Source: a virus. Taken from it: a stretch of DNA of 35,957 nt. Location of the stretch: positions 1-35,957 of IMG/VR virus record IMGVR_UViG_3300035698_009603, one strand, 5' to 3'. The position numbers and the translations under genes are program-made. The notes under the pieces were generated by a model. It did not search any database and was not told where the DNA came from. It was given only the letters and a program-made list of their open reading frames with translations. Of the stretch, positions 13,618 to 23,345 are shown piece by piece (position 1 is the first letter of the stretch; each line of letters begins with the position of its first letter).

Positions 13618-14889
13618 ATGGGACAAACATATGCGTTATACGCAGCAATGTTAAAAGAATTCTATGGAGCAGCGTTCCAAGAAACTTTTAATAACGAAGT
13701 ATTACTCAAGAAGTATCTTGAGGAATCAAGTAAACAATGGGATGGACTAAGGGTTAATTATCCAGTTCATTCTGCAAGAAACCAAGGTATCGGTGCAAGA
13801 GCTGAAGGCTTATCACTTCCTACTGCTGGTTATCAGGGTTTTGACTCTGTTTATGTTACATCAGCTTATTTGTATGGGAGAATTAATTTAACAGGTCAGG
13901 CTTTGGCCGCATCTAAGAAAACAGCTTTTGCTGAAGCTCTTGGAATCGAAATGGAAGGCGTTAAGACTGATTTAATGTTTGACATTGGGCGTCAAAGTTA
14001 TGGCGAAGGTCAAGGAATCTTGGCTATGTTTGACGACAGTTCAACAGGCGTTAATCTTGCTGTTGCTAATCAATATCAAGATGCTGGACAGCCTGGTGCT
14101 AGGTATCTTTCTGTTGGTCAAGCTCTTGACATAGGTCATACATCTTGCGTAGCAGTATTCACATCTAGCGTACTTGTACTTGTATCAAGTATCACAATCG
14201 CAGCTAACAGTGGAACACTTACTGATACAGTAGTGAACAGTTCTTGTATGAACATTAATTCTGAGAATTACATGTTTAGACGCGGAGCTGGCGGAAGAGG
14301 CGTAGAACTTAAAGGATTAAGAGCTATTGTTGATGACACAACTTCAACAAATGTTTATGCAATAACAGCAGCCTTTTTTGGTAATGCTACAATATTTAAT
14401 GTAGACAGAGATGCAAATGCAGGTTGGAATTCTTACGTTAATCAGAATTCTGGTGCAGTAAGACTTATAAACAATTCACTTTTACAAAAATGTTTAAGCT
14501 CAGCCAAAAAGAAAAGTGGTAAAGACATTAACATTATATTCGCTGAATATGATGTAGTGGACGCTTTCTTAGACAGTGTTGCTGGCGACAGACGTTTTGC
14601 TTCAAAGAATTTTGATTCAGGACACGAAGCGTTAACTTTTAATGGAATAACTTTAGTTAAAGATCTTCAAGCTCCATATAATGAGCTTTTTGGTCTACAT
14701 AAAGACGCTCTTAAATGGTACATGTTACATGATTTTAGTTTTGATGACCTTGACGGTTCAATACTTAAGAATGTAGCTGGTTACGATAAGAACGAAGCTT
14801 TTGTTAAAGGATATATGCAGATTGCTCCTGGTGAGGAAGCTGCACCTAATAGTTGTTTCGCCCTTAGAGAAATCAAAACAGACATTTAA
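13618..14889 (+). CDS. major capsid protein
   Basis: This 423-residue product is the shell subunit, expected to have the HK97 fold. The N-terminal part (FNNEVLLKKYLEESSKQWDG followed by LRVNYPVHSARN) and the run AEALGIEMEGVKTDLMFDIG resemble the N-arm and spine helix of capsid proteins in this group. The C-terminal part includes DVVDAFLDSVAGDRRF and FNGITLVKD, as in the peripheral domain. AGGAG lies six bases before the ATG. A strong stem-loop follows the gene, as often after highly expressed capsid genes. An inserted Ser/Thr-rich segment lies at about residues 175-215. Confidence 0.88.
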   Translation: MGQTYALYAAMLKEFYGAAFQETFNNEVLLKKYLEESSKQWDGLRVNYPVHSARNQGIGARAEGLSLPTAGYQGFDSVYVTSAYLYGRINLTGQALAASKKTAFAEALGIEMEGVKTDLMFDIGRQSYGEGQGILAMFDDSSTGVNLAVANQYQDAGQPGARYLSVGQALDIGHTSCVAVFTSSVLVLVSSITIAANSGTLTDTVVNSSCMNINSENYMFRRGAGGRGVELKGLRAIVDDTTSTNVYAITAAFFGNATIFNVDRDANAGWNSYVNQNSGAVRLINNSLLQKCLSSAKKKSGKDINIIFAEYDVVDAFLDSVAGDRRFASKNFDSGHEALTFNGITLVKDLQAPYNELFGLHKDALKWYMLHDFSFDDLDGSILKNVAGYDKNEAFVKGYMQIAPGEEAAPNSCFALREIKTDI

Positions 14890-14901
14890 TTAATTAACGG
14901 A

Positions 14902-14931
14902 AATCCAGGTGGCTAACCCGCTGCCTGGGTT
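14902..14931 (+). terminator. stem-loop after the capsid gene, possible weak terminator
   Basis: AATCCAGG and CCTGGGTT form an 8-bp stem with one G-T pair around a 14-base loop. Only a short pyrimidine stretch follows, not a T-run, so transcription probably continues in part. Such hairpins can set the high ratio of capsid mRNA or protect its 3' end. Confidence 0.45.
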
Positions 14932-14954
14932 CTTCCATAGAGGAGAGTAAGAAA

Positions 14955-15419
14955 ATGGGTATCAAAAGAAAAAATTTACAACAGGACTCAGTCCTTAAAA
15001 AGAACTACGTAAATGTAGCTCTGCACAACACGGCTGGTTATTCATTGTCAGCAGGGTACAGAGGTGAGTATTTAATGCCTTACAACTGTACACTAGATTC
15101 ATTATGGTTTGCAAATGACGGTGTAATTTCTGCTTCTAACGGAATTACAGTTTCTGTTTGTAATGCTACAAATGACGAAGTTCCTATTGCTTTAGCAGGG
15201 AATGGAAACTTTTGGTCTGCTAAACTATCACCAGAATTAGTAAATATGACAGGGAGTCTTGATTGGTTAGCCAATAGATTTCACAAAGTGTATCCTTCTT
15301 CAAATTACGTGCTTACAGCAGGATGCGTTATACACGTTGCTATTTCAGCAACAGTAGACACACAGGCAGTTCCAATTGCAATCACACTTGAATTAGATCC
15401 AACTAGGGACGTGCAGTAA
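14955..15419 (+). CDS. small beta-rich virion protein, possible capsid decoration
   Basis: The 154-residue product has a short basic N terminus, MGIKRKNLQQD, then beta-type alternation with many Asn, Thr and Ala (YLMPYNCTLDSLWFANDG, VIHVAISATVDTQ). It lies directly after the capsid gene with AGGAG about nine bases upstream, and its stop overlaps the next start (TAATG). Position and composition suggest a head decoration or head-fibre protein. The 121-residue product at 16594 has a similar style and may be a distant relative. Confidence 0.5.
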   Translation: MGIKRKNLQQDSVLKKNYVNVALHNTAGYSLSAGYRGEYLMPYNCTLDSLWFANDGVISASNGITVSVCNATNDEVPIALAGNGNFWSAKLSPELVNMTGSLDWLANRFHKVYPSSNYVLTAGCVIHVAISATVDTQAVPIAITLELDPTRDVQ

Positions 15420-15901
15420 TGCTCAAACCTAATACTTCAATAACAAAGGCTTTAAAAGCTTATGACAAGAGCCTATCAGTCAAATGGAACAACCGCGATA
15501 AGCGTTGGGAAATTTGGTATAAGATGGCTTCAGGTAATAAACTAATTACACCTTTAGTTGAAAGTATATACGTTGATGGGGGTGATACTGAAAAGTATTA
15601 CCCTTTAGACGTTAGAATTCTTGACTGGGTTAAAAGCTCCGACACTGGTAGGGTTAATAAGAACTGGAAGTGGTTAAACAGGAAGAAGTTCGATGCTAGA
15701 ACTCGATCAAGAGATGAAAAAACCAAACACAAATTTATCAATATAGCCCAAGACAACTACAATCTTGTAAATATGGAAATGATAAACCCTCTTGCAGCTC
15801 AAACAGACTGGATTGCTCCAGACAAGGGTGACAATGTAGTTATGAGATCTGGTGACAATGTAAGAGCACACAGGGCCAATATGGAGAAACACAAGATATG
15901 A
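15419..15901 (+). CDS. virion-associated protein of unknown role, 160 aa
   Basis: A soluble, basic protein begins MLKPNTSITKALKAYDKSLS. The early segment SVKWNNRDKRWEIWYKM resembles a small domain found in phage proteins near head-completion genes. The C-terminal half is charged and helical. It overlaps both neighbours by a few bases, between capsid and adaptor genes. I cannot name its function beyond likely structural or assembly use. Confidence 0.5.
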   Translation: MLKPNTSITKALKAYDKSLSVKWNNRDKRWEIWYKMASGNKLITPLVESIYVDGGDTEKYYPLDVRILDWVKSSDTGRVNKNWKWLNRKKFDARTRSRDEKTKHKFINIAQDNYNLVNMEMINPLAAQTDWIAPDKGDNVVMRSGDNVRAHRANMEKHKI

Positions 15902-16590
15902 CACTCTTAGAAACCTTAGATAGTGCAAGGAAGATTTTAAAAGACAACCTGCCAGCAACAAGGACATTCCCTGATAACTCTAGCACAACCTTTAAAGATT
16001 CAGAGATGACAGACTGGTTTAATTGGGCGCAGGTAGAAGTACAATCCATTCTTCTTCAGACTCATGAGAATTGGTTTGTAACTTCAACAGCTATAGATAT
16101 TATTTCAGGACAAGAAGCCTATTCCCTCCCAACCGATCTTATTAATATTATAAGGGTTGAGGATAACAATAATACTTCTGCACCACTTGAGATATATCCA
16201 ATGAGTTTCAATGATAAAGACAAATACACCACTGATGTAACATATAATGTAACGGGCATAACAGATATTAATCACTACGCTTTAAGGGGTGACAGTATCT
16301 TATTTAGGCCAAGACCAACAAAAGCTGGTACTTGTGCAGTAAGGCTTTATTACTCAAGACAAGTTGAAGCTAGAACATCAGCAAGCTCATGCTCAACAAT
16401 CCCTAACCAACACCATGAATTAGTAATGTGGGGAGTAGTTGAGAATGGACTAATAAAACAGGAAGCAAGCGCCGAGGCACAAGCTGTGATCCTTGGTAGA
16501 AGAAATAGGCTGATTTCAAATTTAATGAGAACAGCAGACAATAGACAGGTACAAAAATCAAGACAAGTGAAAAGAAAAAAAAGGAGTTAG
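15898..16590 (+). CDS. head-tail adaptor protein
   Basis: The 230-residue product resembles adaptor proteins of podoviruses. It has an N-terminal helical part (TLLETLDSARKILKDN, FNWAQVEVQSILLQ), the pattern EAYSLPTDLINIIRVE and LEIYPMSFNDKD, then a strand-rich segment and a C-terminal helix ending in a basic tail, QVKRKKRS. Adaptors bind below the portal and link it to the tail nozzle. ATGA overlap with the preceding gene. Assigned from the YxLP-D pattern and gene order between capsid and nozzle. Confidence 0.7.
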   Translation: MTLLETLDSARKILKDNLPATRTFPDNSSTTFKDSEMTDWFNWAQVEVQSILLQTHENWFVTSTAIDIISGQEAYSLPTDLINIIRVEDNNNTSAPLEIYPMSFNDKDKYTTDVTYNVTGITDINHYALRGDSILFRPRPTKAGTCAVRLYYSRQVEARTSASSCSTIPNQHHELVMWGVVENGLIKQEASAEAQAVILGRRNRLISNLMRTADNRQVQKSRQVKRKKRS

Positions 16591-16593
16591 ATT

Positions 16594-16959
16594 ATGAGTG
16601 ACAAGGTAGAATTAAGAAATTTACACATTTCTGCAGTATTAATTTCAGGATGCACAACAGTTGCAAATGTTTTTATCGGAGATTTGGAACATTTTGATGT
16701 GACAATTAAGAGTTGTGCTACCTGTACAGTTCCGTATGCCCTTTGTTTTTCACCGTTTGAAGACACTGGGTATTTTAGTACAGCAACAAACTTTACAGCA
16801 ACAAGTATCTTAGAGGGTAGTGCTACAAACTCTTTTGTAACAAACCATATTTCTGCAAACAACATGAATCATATGAGCGTTGTTTTCCACACAACTAATG
16901 CTGGTGGACATGGAGCTGACACATTTGTCGGACATATTCATGGAACACTAAGAAAGTAA
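16594..16959 (+). CDS. small beta-rich virion protein, 121 aa
   Basis: AGGAG lies about eight bases before the ATG. The product is rich in Thr, Ser, Ala and Asn with alternating hydrophobic residues (LRNLHISAVLISGCTTVANV) and His-containing loops near the end (HTTNAGGHGADTFVGHIHG). No signal peptide. It lies between the adaptor and a fibre-like gene, so it is probably a virion component. No family recognised. Confidence 0.5.
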   Translation: MSDKVELRNLHISAVLISGCTTVANVFIGDLEHFDVTIKSCATCTVPYALCFSPFEDTGYFSTATNFTATSILEGSATNSFVTNHISANNMNHMSVVFHTTNAGGHGADTFVGHIHGTLRK

Positions 16960-16969
16960 GGAGTAATAA

Positions 16970-17983
16970 ATGGCAACAATTGCAAAGACTTACACGTTCT
17001 TAGATAAGATAACTGCAGATGCGTCTGAGACAAACAGGAATTTTGACGACCTGTTCACAACTATCAACGCACTTAACAGTGAGAATATGGCTGCGGCTTA
17101 CACAGTTTCTATATCACAGGTATCTTTTACTGACTCTAACGCTACTTATTCTGGTACTCGATTAGAGGATGCTTTAGGTGCTACAAGTTACGCACAAAAA
17201 GGAATAAACACAGTTCATGTTATGCCAGATGGTACAGGAGCTTTAAGGGTATTCTCTGGTAAAATTGATATCTTAGGCAAGGTATGTACGATAAGTGATG
17301 GTTTTAGTACAAGTGGATTATCAGACCATGATAGCGGAATAATGCGGTATGGTCTTTATGTTGTGTGTGGTCTTCCTGCTTCAGGTGAGGAGATAACAGC
17401 ATCAGACTTATTCTTAATTGAAGATTCATCAATAGCTGCTACGGCTGATTTCAGTTTGTCTGCTGCTGGTTATTATTATGACAGCAAAAGGTTAATAGGC
17501 TCTGTTTATGCACCTACAACCACATGTCAAAACCTCCAGAACAATTATAGTCCTGACCCCGCAACTGGTAAGTTTGCTTATCAACCAACAAGTCAAACTG
17601 GTCACGGTTTATTTGGATGGTCTCAGGGAGCTAATGTAGCTGGTACAGGTACTTATATAAATGTTGCCTTAATAACTTACGATCAAGAAGTTGGTGCATT
17701 TGGTTATACTATGGAGCTTAGAACTAACTCAGCAACAAGCGTATATGCCACAGAATACTTAGGTAGAGGAACCAGAGTTGGATATGAGTTTTCAATTCAT
17801 ACGTCTGGTACAAGTGTGAAATTTGGTGCTGGCGCTGGGACATTAGTTAATCCATATCAAGACATGGGCCTTATAAAACATGCTGATTACCTTACTTTCG
17901 TAGTTGGTGAAGCAAGAGGCACACCAGAAACAGCACAAATTATTGCTAAACCATACGTTAATATGAACGGAGACAATAAATGA
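16970..17983 (+). CDS. structural protein with fibre-like features
   Basis: The 337-residue product begins MATIAKTYTFLDKITADASE. The helical start NRNFDDLFTTINALNSEN resembles fibre proteins that attach to tails. Middle and C-terminal regions are beta-rich with many Thr, Ser and Gly. AAGGAG precedes the ATG by about seven bases, and the stop overlaps the nozzle gene (ATGA). It may be a tail fibre or a nozzle-associated protein. No catalytic motif seen. Confidence 0.55.
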   Translation: MATIAKTYTFLDKITADASETNRNFDDLFTTINALNSENMAAAYTVSISQVSFTDSNATYSGTRLEDALGATSYAQKGINTVHVMPDGTGALRVFSGKIDILGKVCTISDGFSTSGLSDHDSGIMRYGLYVVCGLPASGEEITASDLFLIEDSSIAATADFSLSAAGYYYDSKRLIGSVYAPTTTCQNLQNNYSPDPATGKFAYQPTSQTGHGLFGWSQGANVAGTGTYINVALITYDQEVGAFGYTMELRTNSATSVYATEYLGRGTRVGYEFSIHTSGTSVKFGAGAGTLVNPYQDMGLIKHADYLTFVVGEARGTPETAQIIAKPYVNMNGDNK

Positions 17984-20646
17984 GCTTAGTCTTCCCTAAA
18001 GCTTTAACATTAGATAATTTAGCTGGTGGTTATAGAAGTGATCTTGACTTTACTGGACTGGAAGCTAATCAAACCAATGACGGTAAAAACACAGAGATAA
18101 CTACCACAACTATAAAACAAAGAAATGGCTATACAAGACTCCTTAACTCAGCCCTTACTAAAACAGGTGTCAGAGAATTGACAGCTTTAGATGGTAACGA
18201 GATAAAGGGTCATTTTCAACTTGTTAAAAGTGGTGAGGGTGTGGAAGTAGCTAAACACATCGTTGCAGCAGGAACTAATCTTTGGGAATACGACTCTCAG
18301 ACCGCATCAATTCTCTTAACAGGACTTAATGATTCAAAGGAAGCCCAATGGTCTTTTGTTCAAATTCAAGATCCTAGAGATGGTACTGATGATATCGTGG
18401 TGGGTGTTAATGGTTATGACCCTCCTATAATTTGGAATGGGACAGAAGCCTCAGCAACACACTTAAGTAGCGTTACTGGTGCAAGTGGTGTTTATCCTGC
18501 CAAGTATGTAATCTCAGTTAAGAATAGACTTGCAATGCTTAACATTAAAGACTCAACAGACGTTGATTCTAAGAGCAGATTTAACCTATCATCTTTAGAA
18601 AGTGGCGTACCACAACCACATCAATACCCTTCTGCACTTGCAAACTGGGCTGGTGGTAGTGATAGACACGGTGGTATTACAGGTGGGGCTAGTCTTAAGG
18701 GTGATATTGTAGTCTTTAAAAAGAGTACATTCTACCAGTTTTTCCTTGCAGCAGGTAATATCGATAGTATAGCACAGTCTATAGTTCATGATTTTAGCAT
18801 GAAACAGATCAATGATAACATAGGGTGTATTGCTCCTAAAACGATAGTTTCTACAGGGAACGAGGTAATGTTTCTTTCTGAACTTGGGGTGTATGCTTAT
18901 AATGGTGAACAGCTTGTTTATTTAAGCGGGGCTATAGAAGACGCTATTAAGAACGTAAACCATGTAATGAAGAAATATTCTTCAGGTGCCTACCATAGAG
19001 GTAAGAATCAATATTGGCTTTCAGTACCAAGTAGCGGAAATAATTCTAACGATGTAGTGTTTGTATATGACTTCACTGATAAGAAATGGTTCACTCCTTA
19101 TGACGATATGCGTTGTGATGTCCTGTCTAATTTTGTAGAGGGTTCACAAGAGCGGCTTATAAGTGGAGACAATAAAGGATATTTATATAAGTTAGATCAA
19201 GGAGTTAACAACGGTAAGGAGATTGGCTACAACCTTGTGCCAAGTACACTAACGGGTGGAAACACAGTAAATTTTTACGATTCACAGGCAATTGATGCGA
19301 ATGGTGACGGTCTACTAGGTTTAAGCGTGCTGGCTTTAGGATCAACAGGATCAAACTTTATCCTTAGAACTATAACAGACTCAACTGGGACACAGATCAC
19401 TGTAGAGCCTGTGTGGGGTTCTGACGTTGACACAGGTACAACCTTTAGCATCTTAGGTATTAACTCTTATCTTAGGACTAAAGATTACGGGTTTGATAGC
19501 CCTGACGACCTTAAATACTTCAAGCAAATAGCCACAAGAGCTAAACAGCTTGGTGATATTAACATGGATGTTAATTATATCATGGATTTTAATAATCCTT
19601 CTGAAGCTGCTACTGCCTCAATAAGTCAATATGACAACAAGTTTTTAACTTGGACTGCTGGTGATTTTGCTACAGGCACAGAGTCAAGGTTCTCAGGAAC
19701 TATTGAATCATCTGGAACCCTATTTAGTGGAACAGATGTTACTGTTTCAGCAGTTACTACCGAAATGGCAACAAAGTTTTTATCTTTTGTTGTTGATCCT
19801 CCACCGAGTGCTACTCTTATCGAGCTTATATATGGTGTAGATGATGTTCTTGGTGATCTTACTTTGATAAGTCTTGGTGGAAGCCGCTCTATAATAGAGC
19901 TTCCATATAAGTTTTTATCATGGGATTATTCTTGTCAGTCTTGGGCTAACTACTTTATCTCACTTGACGAAGATGCTCATGTAAATAGGTATGAGCTTAC
20001 TGAAATAGCACCATATGACCGTCTTTTTTATTATGCTTGTGGGGCTGGTGCTATTGCTACCCTTGATTACGAATGGATAATATATTCAGCTTCTACAGTT
20101 GGAGCAACGGCTGTTTTTGAATCTACCAGTACATCAACCATAAAACCAGTCCATCCCTATACTATACAAGATGTTACGGGAAGCCTGGCAACAATAGCAG
20201 ACCCAGCTCAAAGACTTATAACTGCAACGACTTTAAGATATAATATTTTTTCAACAGATCTTTCACAAGTAGTGGTAAGCGCTGACATATCAGCTTGTAA
20301 CCTTGCTGGGTATGGAATGTATTTCTGGAATTCTGGCACAAGATATGTAAGACCAATAACCACAGGGGAATGCGATACAATAAACCTTGGTGACTATGGG
20401 ACAGCTAGTTTAGTGGCAGCCCATTGCAACACAAATTATTTAATAAACACGAATTTAGAAAACACATGGGGGACAGCTAAATGGGGTCCAGCTAAGACTG
20501 AAAAGACTGACATAGGTATAAGGTCACTTGACACACAAGAGGCTGCAGGTAATCACTTCGCAATGAAGTTTGGTAATAAGAAAGCTAATGAGAAATGGGA
20601 GCTGTATGGCTTTGATATATTAGCTAAAGAAATAGGAAGAAGGTAG
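17980..20646 (+). CDS. tail nozzle-like beta-propeller protein
   Basis: The 888-residue product has an N terminus (LDNLAGGYRSDLD ... IKQRNGYTRLL) and repeated propeller-like blades (VVFKKSTFYQF, GIYAYN-like LGVYAYNGEQ, VFVYDFTDKKWF) of the nozzle or tail-stabilising family in short-tailed phages. The end, NTWGTAKWG ... WELYGFDILAKEIGRR, is also typical. Between about residues 600 and 800 lies an extra Cys-containing beta region that seems to split the normal C-terminal part. The nozzle extends the portal-adaptor channel and binds fibres. Assigned by overall pattern and position after the adaptor. Confidence 0.65.
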   Translation: MSLVFPKALTLDNLAGGYRSDLDFTGLEANQTNDGKNTEITTTTIKQRNGYTRLLNSALTKTGVRELTALDGNEIKGHFQLVKSGEGVEVAKHIVAAGTNLWEYDSQTASILLTGLNDSKEAQWSFVQIQDPRDGTDDIVVGVNGYDPPIIWNGTEASATHLSSVTGASGVYPAKYVISVKNRLAMLNIKDSTDVDSKSRFNLSSLESGVPQPHQYPSALANWAGGSDRHGGITGGASLKGDIVVFKKSTFYQFFLAAGNIDSIAQSIVHDFSMKQINDNIGCIAPKTIVSTGNEVMFLSELGVYAYNGEQLVYLSGAIEDAIKNVNHVMKKYSSGAYHRGKNQYWLSVPSSGNNSNDVVFVYDFTDKKWFTPYDDMRCDVLSNFVEGSQERLISGDNKGYLYKLDQGVNNGKEIGYNLVPSTLTGGNTVNFYDSQAIDANGDGLLGLSVLALGSTGSNFILRTITDSTGTQITVEPVWGSDVDTGTTFSILGINSYLRTKDYGFDSPDDLKYFKQIATRAKQLGDINMDVNYIMDFNNPSEAATASISQYDNKFLTWTAGDFATGTESRFSGTIESSGTLFSGTDVTVSAVTTEMATKFLSFVVDPPPSATLIELIYGVDDVLGDLTLISLGGSRSIIELPYKFLSWDYSCQSWANYFISLDEDAHVNRYELTEIAPYDRLFYYACGAGAIATLDYEWIIYSASTVGATAVFESTSTSTIKPVHPYTIQDVTGSLATIADPAQRLITATTLRYNIFSTDLSQVVVSADISACNLAGYGMYFWNSGTRYVRPITTGECDTINLGDYGTASLVAAHCNTNYLINTNLENTWGTAKWGPAKTEKTDIGIRSLDTQEAAGNHFAMKFGNKKANEKWELYGFDILAKEIGRR

Positions 20647-20647
20647 T

Positions 20648-21523
20648 ATGGGACTAGGCAGTTGGTTTAAAGCTGTATACAAGCAGAAAAAAAAGACTAT
20701 AAATTCGATTGGTGAATGGGCTGGAGATACTGCTAATGAAGTTGGTGAATGGGCTGGAGATACTGCTAATAAATTGGGAGCTGACGATTTAATAGAGTTT
20801 GTTCAGAATCCATTAGGGAAAGAGGAACCAAAAGACAAAAAAAAGAAAGCCACAGTACCAATTAATTATAAAAAAATACGCAGAGAGCTAGAAAACTTAA
20901 GTCAAAAGTCCAGGTCAAAAGAAGATGAGCTAAGAGGACTTCTAATGAGAAGCTCAGATGTTTCTCAGAAAGCTATAGATGAAGGGTTAGCAGCATTAAT
21001 GGATGAGACTGGAATTGGTGCAGGGCTTACTAAACAAGTCATAGGCGCACAACAAGCAGACAGAGGACTTCTTCGTAGTGGACAGACAGCAGAGAGACTA
21101 GCTGGCGTTGATATAGCAGAGGACATCATAGGAGCAGAAGAATTTGGTAAAGCAGAAGCAGGTAAAAGAGCTATAAGAGCTGAGGCTACTGGAGCTGTAA
21201 GAGATGTTAAAGACAGAAGAACACAGATAGAACAACAACTTCAAATAGTTGAAATGTCAGGGTTGCAAGACCTTGAGTATCAAAGACAAGCACTCGATAT
21301 TAAAATGAAATATGAGACTTTAATTAATGACATGGAATTGTCAGCTCTTGCTAAAAGAGATCTTATGGGTCTTTATGCTGGGCTTGGAACTATAGTTGGA
21401 ATTGGTGCTGGTTATGGAATGACTGGTGGAAACAACCTTGAGGAAAGTGGTATTTCTGTACCAGATAGATATACAACACCATCAGAATGGGACTATATAA
21501 TAAATAGGGCTAAAAACGACTAG
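20648..21523 (+). CDS. probable ejection or internal virion protein 1
   Basis: The 291-residue product begins MGLGSWFKAVYKQKKK and carries two 11-residue repeats, GEWAGDTANEV and GEWAGDTANKL. A charged coiled-coil region follows (EDELRGLLMRSS-like segments through QIEQQLQIVEM), with a Gly-rich hydrophobic end, LYAGLGTIVGIGAGYGM, that could enter membranes. It is the first of four helical genes after the nozzle, the place where podoviruses keep ejection proteins that form a channel across the cell envelope. Assigned by context and composition. Confidence 0.5.
   Translation: MGLGSWFKAVYKQKKKTINSIGEWAGDTANEVGEWAGDTANKLGADDLIEFVQNPLGKEEPKDKKKKATVPINYKKIRRELENLSQKSRSKEDELRGLLMRSSDVSQKAIDEGLAALMDETGIGAGLTKQVIGAQQADRGLLRSGQTAERLAGVDIAEDIIGAEEFGKAEAGKRAIRAEATGAVRDVKDRRTQIEQQLQIVEMSGLQDLEYQRQALDIKMKYETLINDMELSALAKRDLMGLYAGLGTIVGIGAGYGMTGGNNLEESGISVPDRYTTPSEWDYIINRAKND
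20709..20770 (+). repeat. 33-bp tandem repeat inside the first ejection-type gene
   Basis: A 29-base word is identical at 20709-20737 and 20742-20770, giving a period of 33 bases and a duplicated 11-residue motif. The identity at the third codon positions points to a recent duplication. Confidence 0.85.
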
Positions 21524-21531
21524 GAGAACAT

Positions 21532-22146
21532 ATGGCAGTAAATAATACGTTAACAGGTGCAACACCTATAACAAGCTCAATGCATCAAATAGAAGGTAAT
21601 TATGCAGCTCCAGGTGGACCAGATGGTCAACAGATTTCAGTAAGAGCTAAGCTAATGGCAGAACTAGCCGGGTCTGGACAGGTGGCAAAGAAAATTCAAC
21701 GATCTTTAGGTGTTCCAACACAGGGAGCAGAGCAGAAAATACAGGAAAGAGGTATTAGGGTTGGTGGTAGAGTTGTAGCTCAAGCTGAGCTTAATGAAGC
21801 ACTAACAACACAAAAACAAGCAGTTAAAGACTTTGTAAGAGCCTCTGGGTTTACAGATAGATATGATGTTGGTATTGCAGAGAGCTATATGAATGATAAA
21901 TTTAATAAGATAAGAGCACAACTACTTAAAACAGTCAATGCTTTTAACGCAAGGCTTACAAGAGAAAAAGTATCAGCAGCAGAAAGAAGTGCTTTCGCTA
22001 AGACTTTTGGTTCTATAGCAGGATCAATAGTTGGTGGAGTTATAGGTGCTTACGCTGGTGGGCCGGCCGGTGGGCCGGCCGGTGCAGTTGTGGGTGCTGG
22101 AGTTGGTGGTCAAGTTGGTGGTCAAATTGGTGGAGGGTTAGCATAA
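21532..22146 (+). CDS. probable ejection protein with glycine-zipper tail
   Basis: The 204-residue product has a soluble helical middle (KVSAAERSAFAKTFGS and preceding helices). It ends with a long glycine-zipper region, GSIAGSIVGGVIGAYAGG followed by GPAGG repeats and GAGVGGQVGGQIGGGL, suited to membrane insertion. A 12-bp direct duplication, GGTGGGCCGGCC, lies in this GC-rich tail near 22059-22082. AGGAG precedes the ATG by about six bases. Such proteins in podovirus ejection sets cross the host envelope; the exact role is inferred. Confidence 0.5.
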   Translation: MAVNNTLTGATPITSSMHQIEGNYAAPGGPDGQQISVRAKLMAELAGSGQVAKKIQRSLGVPTQGAEQKIQERGIRVGGRVVAQAELNEALTTQKQAVKDFVRASGFTDRYDVGIAESYMNDKFNKIRAQLLKTVNAFNARLTREKVSAAERSAFAKTFGSIAGSIVGGVIGAYAGGPAGGPAGAVVGAGVGGQVGGQIGGGLA

Positions 22147-23345
22147 TGTCTGATTCAAACTTATTTATAAGTGAAGTTCTTAAAGGTATGACAAGTGGCT
22201 TTATGACAGGCATGCAATTAAGACAACAAAAACAAGCACAAGCTGACGATACAGCCCTTAAAGCTAGGGGTCTTGATCTACAAGAGAGAGGGCTTGACAT
22301 AAAAGAAGCAGGGCTACTAGCGAAAGACTCAAAACTAAAAGCCACAACTTTTGCCGAATATGACGAAATGAGCACAGAAGATAAGGAGTCTTTTAGGTCT
22401 TTTAAAATGGCACAGAAAGGTTCAAGAATTTCTCCTTTAGACATTATGATGATAATGGGTGAGAAAGATCCCGTGAAGAGGCAAGAGATGATAGAGCTTT
22501 ATGGGTCAACTAAAGGGAAAGTACCTTTATCTCCAAAACAGAAAAAAACTCTTGATGATGAAGCTCAGTCTAAAATTGATGAGAGAAAAGCTTCAACCTT
22601 AAAAAAGACTAAAGAAGCTGGAAAAATAACAAAAGAAACAGAACTGCTTGGCAAGCCAAAAGTTAAAACTCCAGATGAAATCGCAGAAACTAAAAGCAAA
22701 GCATTTATGAATAGACAACATGGAAAACTTTATAGAGCGCAAGCTAAAGCGGTTGGGGAAAAGGGATCTGCCCTTAGACCACTTAAGCCAGCTATGATGA
22801 AAGGTATTATTAGTGGGCAACAACTTCCAAACATGCTAAATCAAATTAAGGCTAAGTTTGCTTCAGTTAGTGGTGATTTTGGTCCTGCAGAGGGTTGGAT
22901 TAAAAAGAAACCCTTCCTATGGAACGATAATATTCAAAATTATACTAAGGTTGTGACTATGTTTGGTGAGTCTTTAATGAAATACATTCAGGGGTCAAGA
23001 CCATCTGATTACGATGCTAAAAGGTATATAAAACTGTCTCCTCATCTTGACATGACTAAAGCCCAGGCTAAAGACAGAGTAATTCAGCTTGAGCAGGCTT
23101 ACAAGTACGAACAGCTGCTCACCTACAAGCTGTATAAAGCACAGGGATATAATATGGCAGGAGTGGCAGTACCTAAAGACGTTAAAGATCCTATTACTGG
23201 TCAAAGTGTAGACGTTGCAGTAAGAAATATGACACTGAAAGAAAAGACTAGCGGTCCTCCAGCAGGGCTAACAAAAGAAATACTTAGTGGGATGAGTAGA
23301 GAGCAGAAACTTAAAATGGTGAAAGAAAAAAGAGGCAGGAAATAA
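22146..23345 (+). CDS. probable ejection or internal virion protein, 399 aa
   Basis: The product starts MSDSNLFISEVLKGMTSGFM and has a Gln/Lys/Ala-rich helical region (LRQQKQAQADDTALKARG, then RGLDLQERGLDIKEAGL with a seven-residue periodicity). The C-terminal half has aromatic-rich segments (KKKPFLWNDNIQNY, GSRPSDYDAKRY). It overlaps both neighbours with TAATG junctions. No enzyme motif seen. Position after the nozzle and helical make-up suggest an ejection protein. Confidence 0.5.
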   Translation: MSDSNLFISEVLKGMTSGFMTGMQLRQQKQAQADDTALKARGLDLQERGLDIKEAGLLAKDSKLKATTFAEYDEMSTEDKESFRSFKMAQKGSRISPLDIMMIMGEKDPVKRQEMIELYGSTKGKVPLSPKQKKTLDDEAQSKIDERKASTLKKTKEAGKITKETELLGKPKVKTPDEIAETKSKAFMNRQHGKLYRAQAKAVGEKGSALRPLKPAMMKGIISGQQLPNMLNQIKAKFASVSGDFGPAEGWIKKKPFLWNDNIQNYTKVVTMFGESLMKYIQGSRPSDYDAKRYIKLSPHLDMTKAQAKDRVIQLEQAYKYEQLLTYKLYKAQGYNMAGVAVPKDVKDPITGQSVDVAVRNMTLKEKTSGPPAGLTKEILSGMSREQKLKMVKEKRGRK

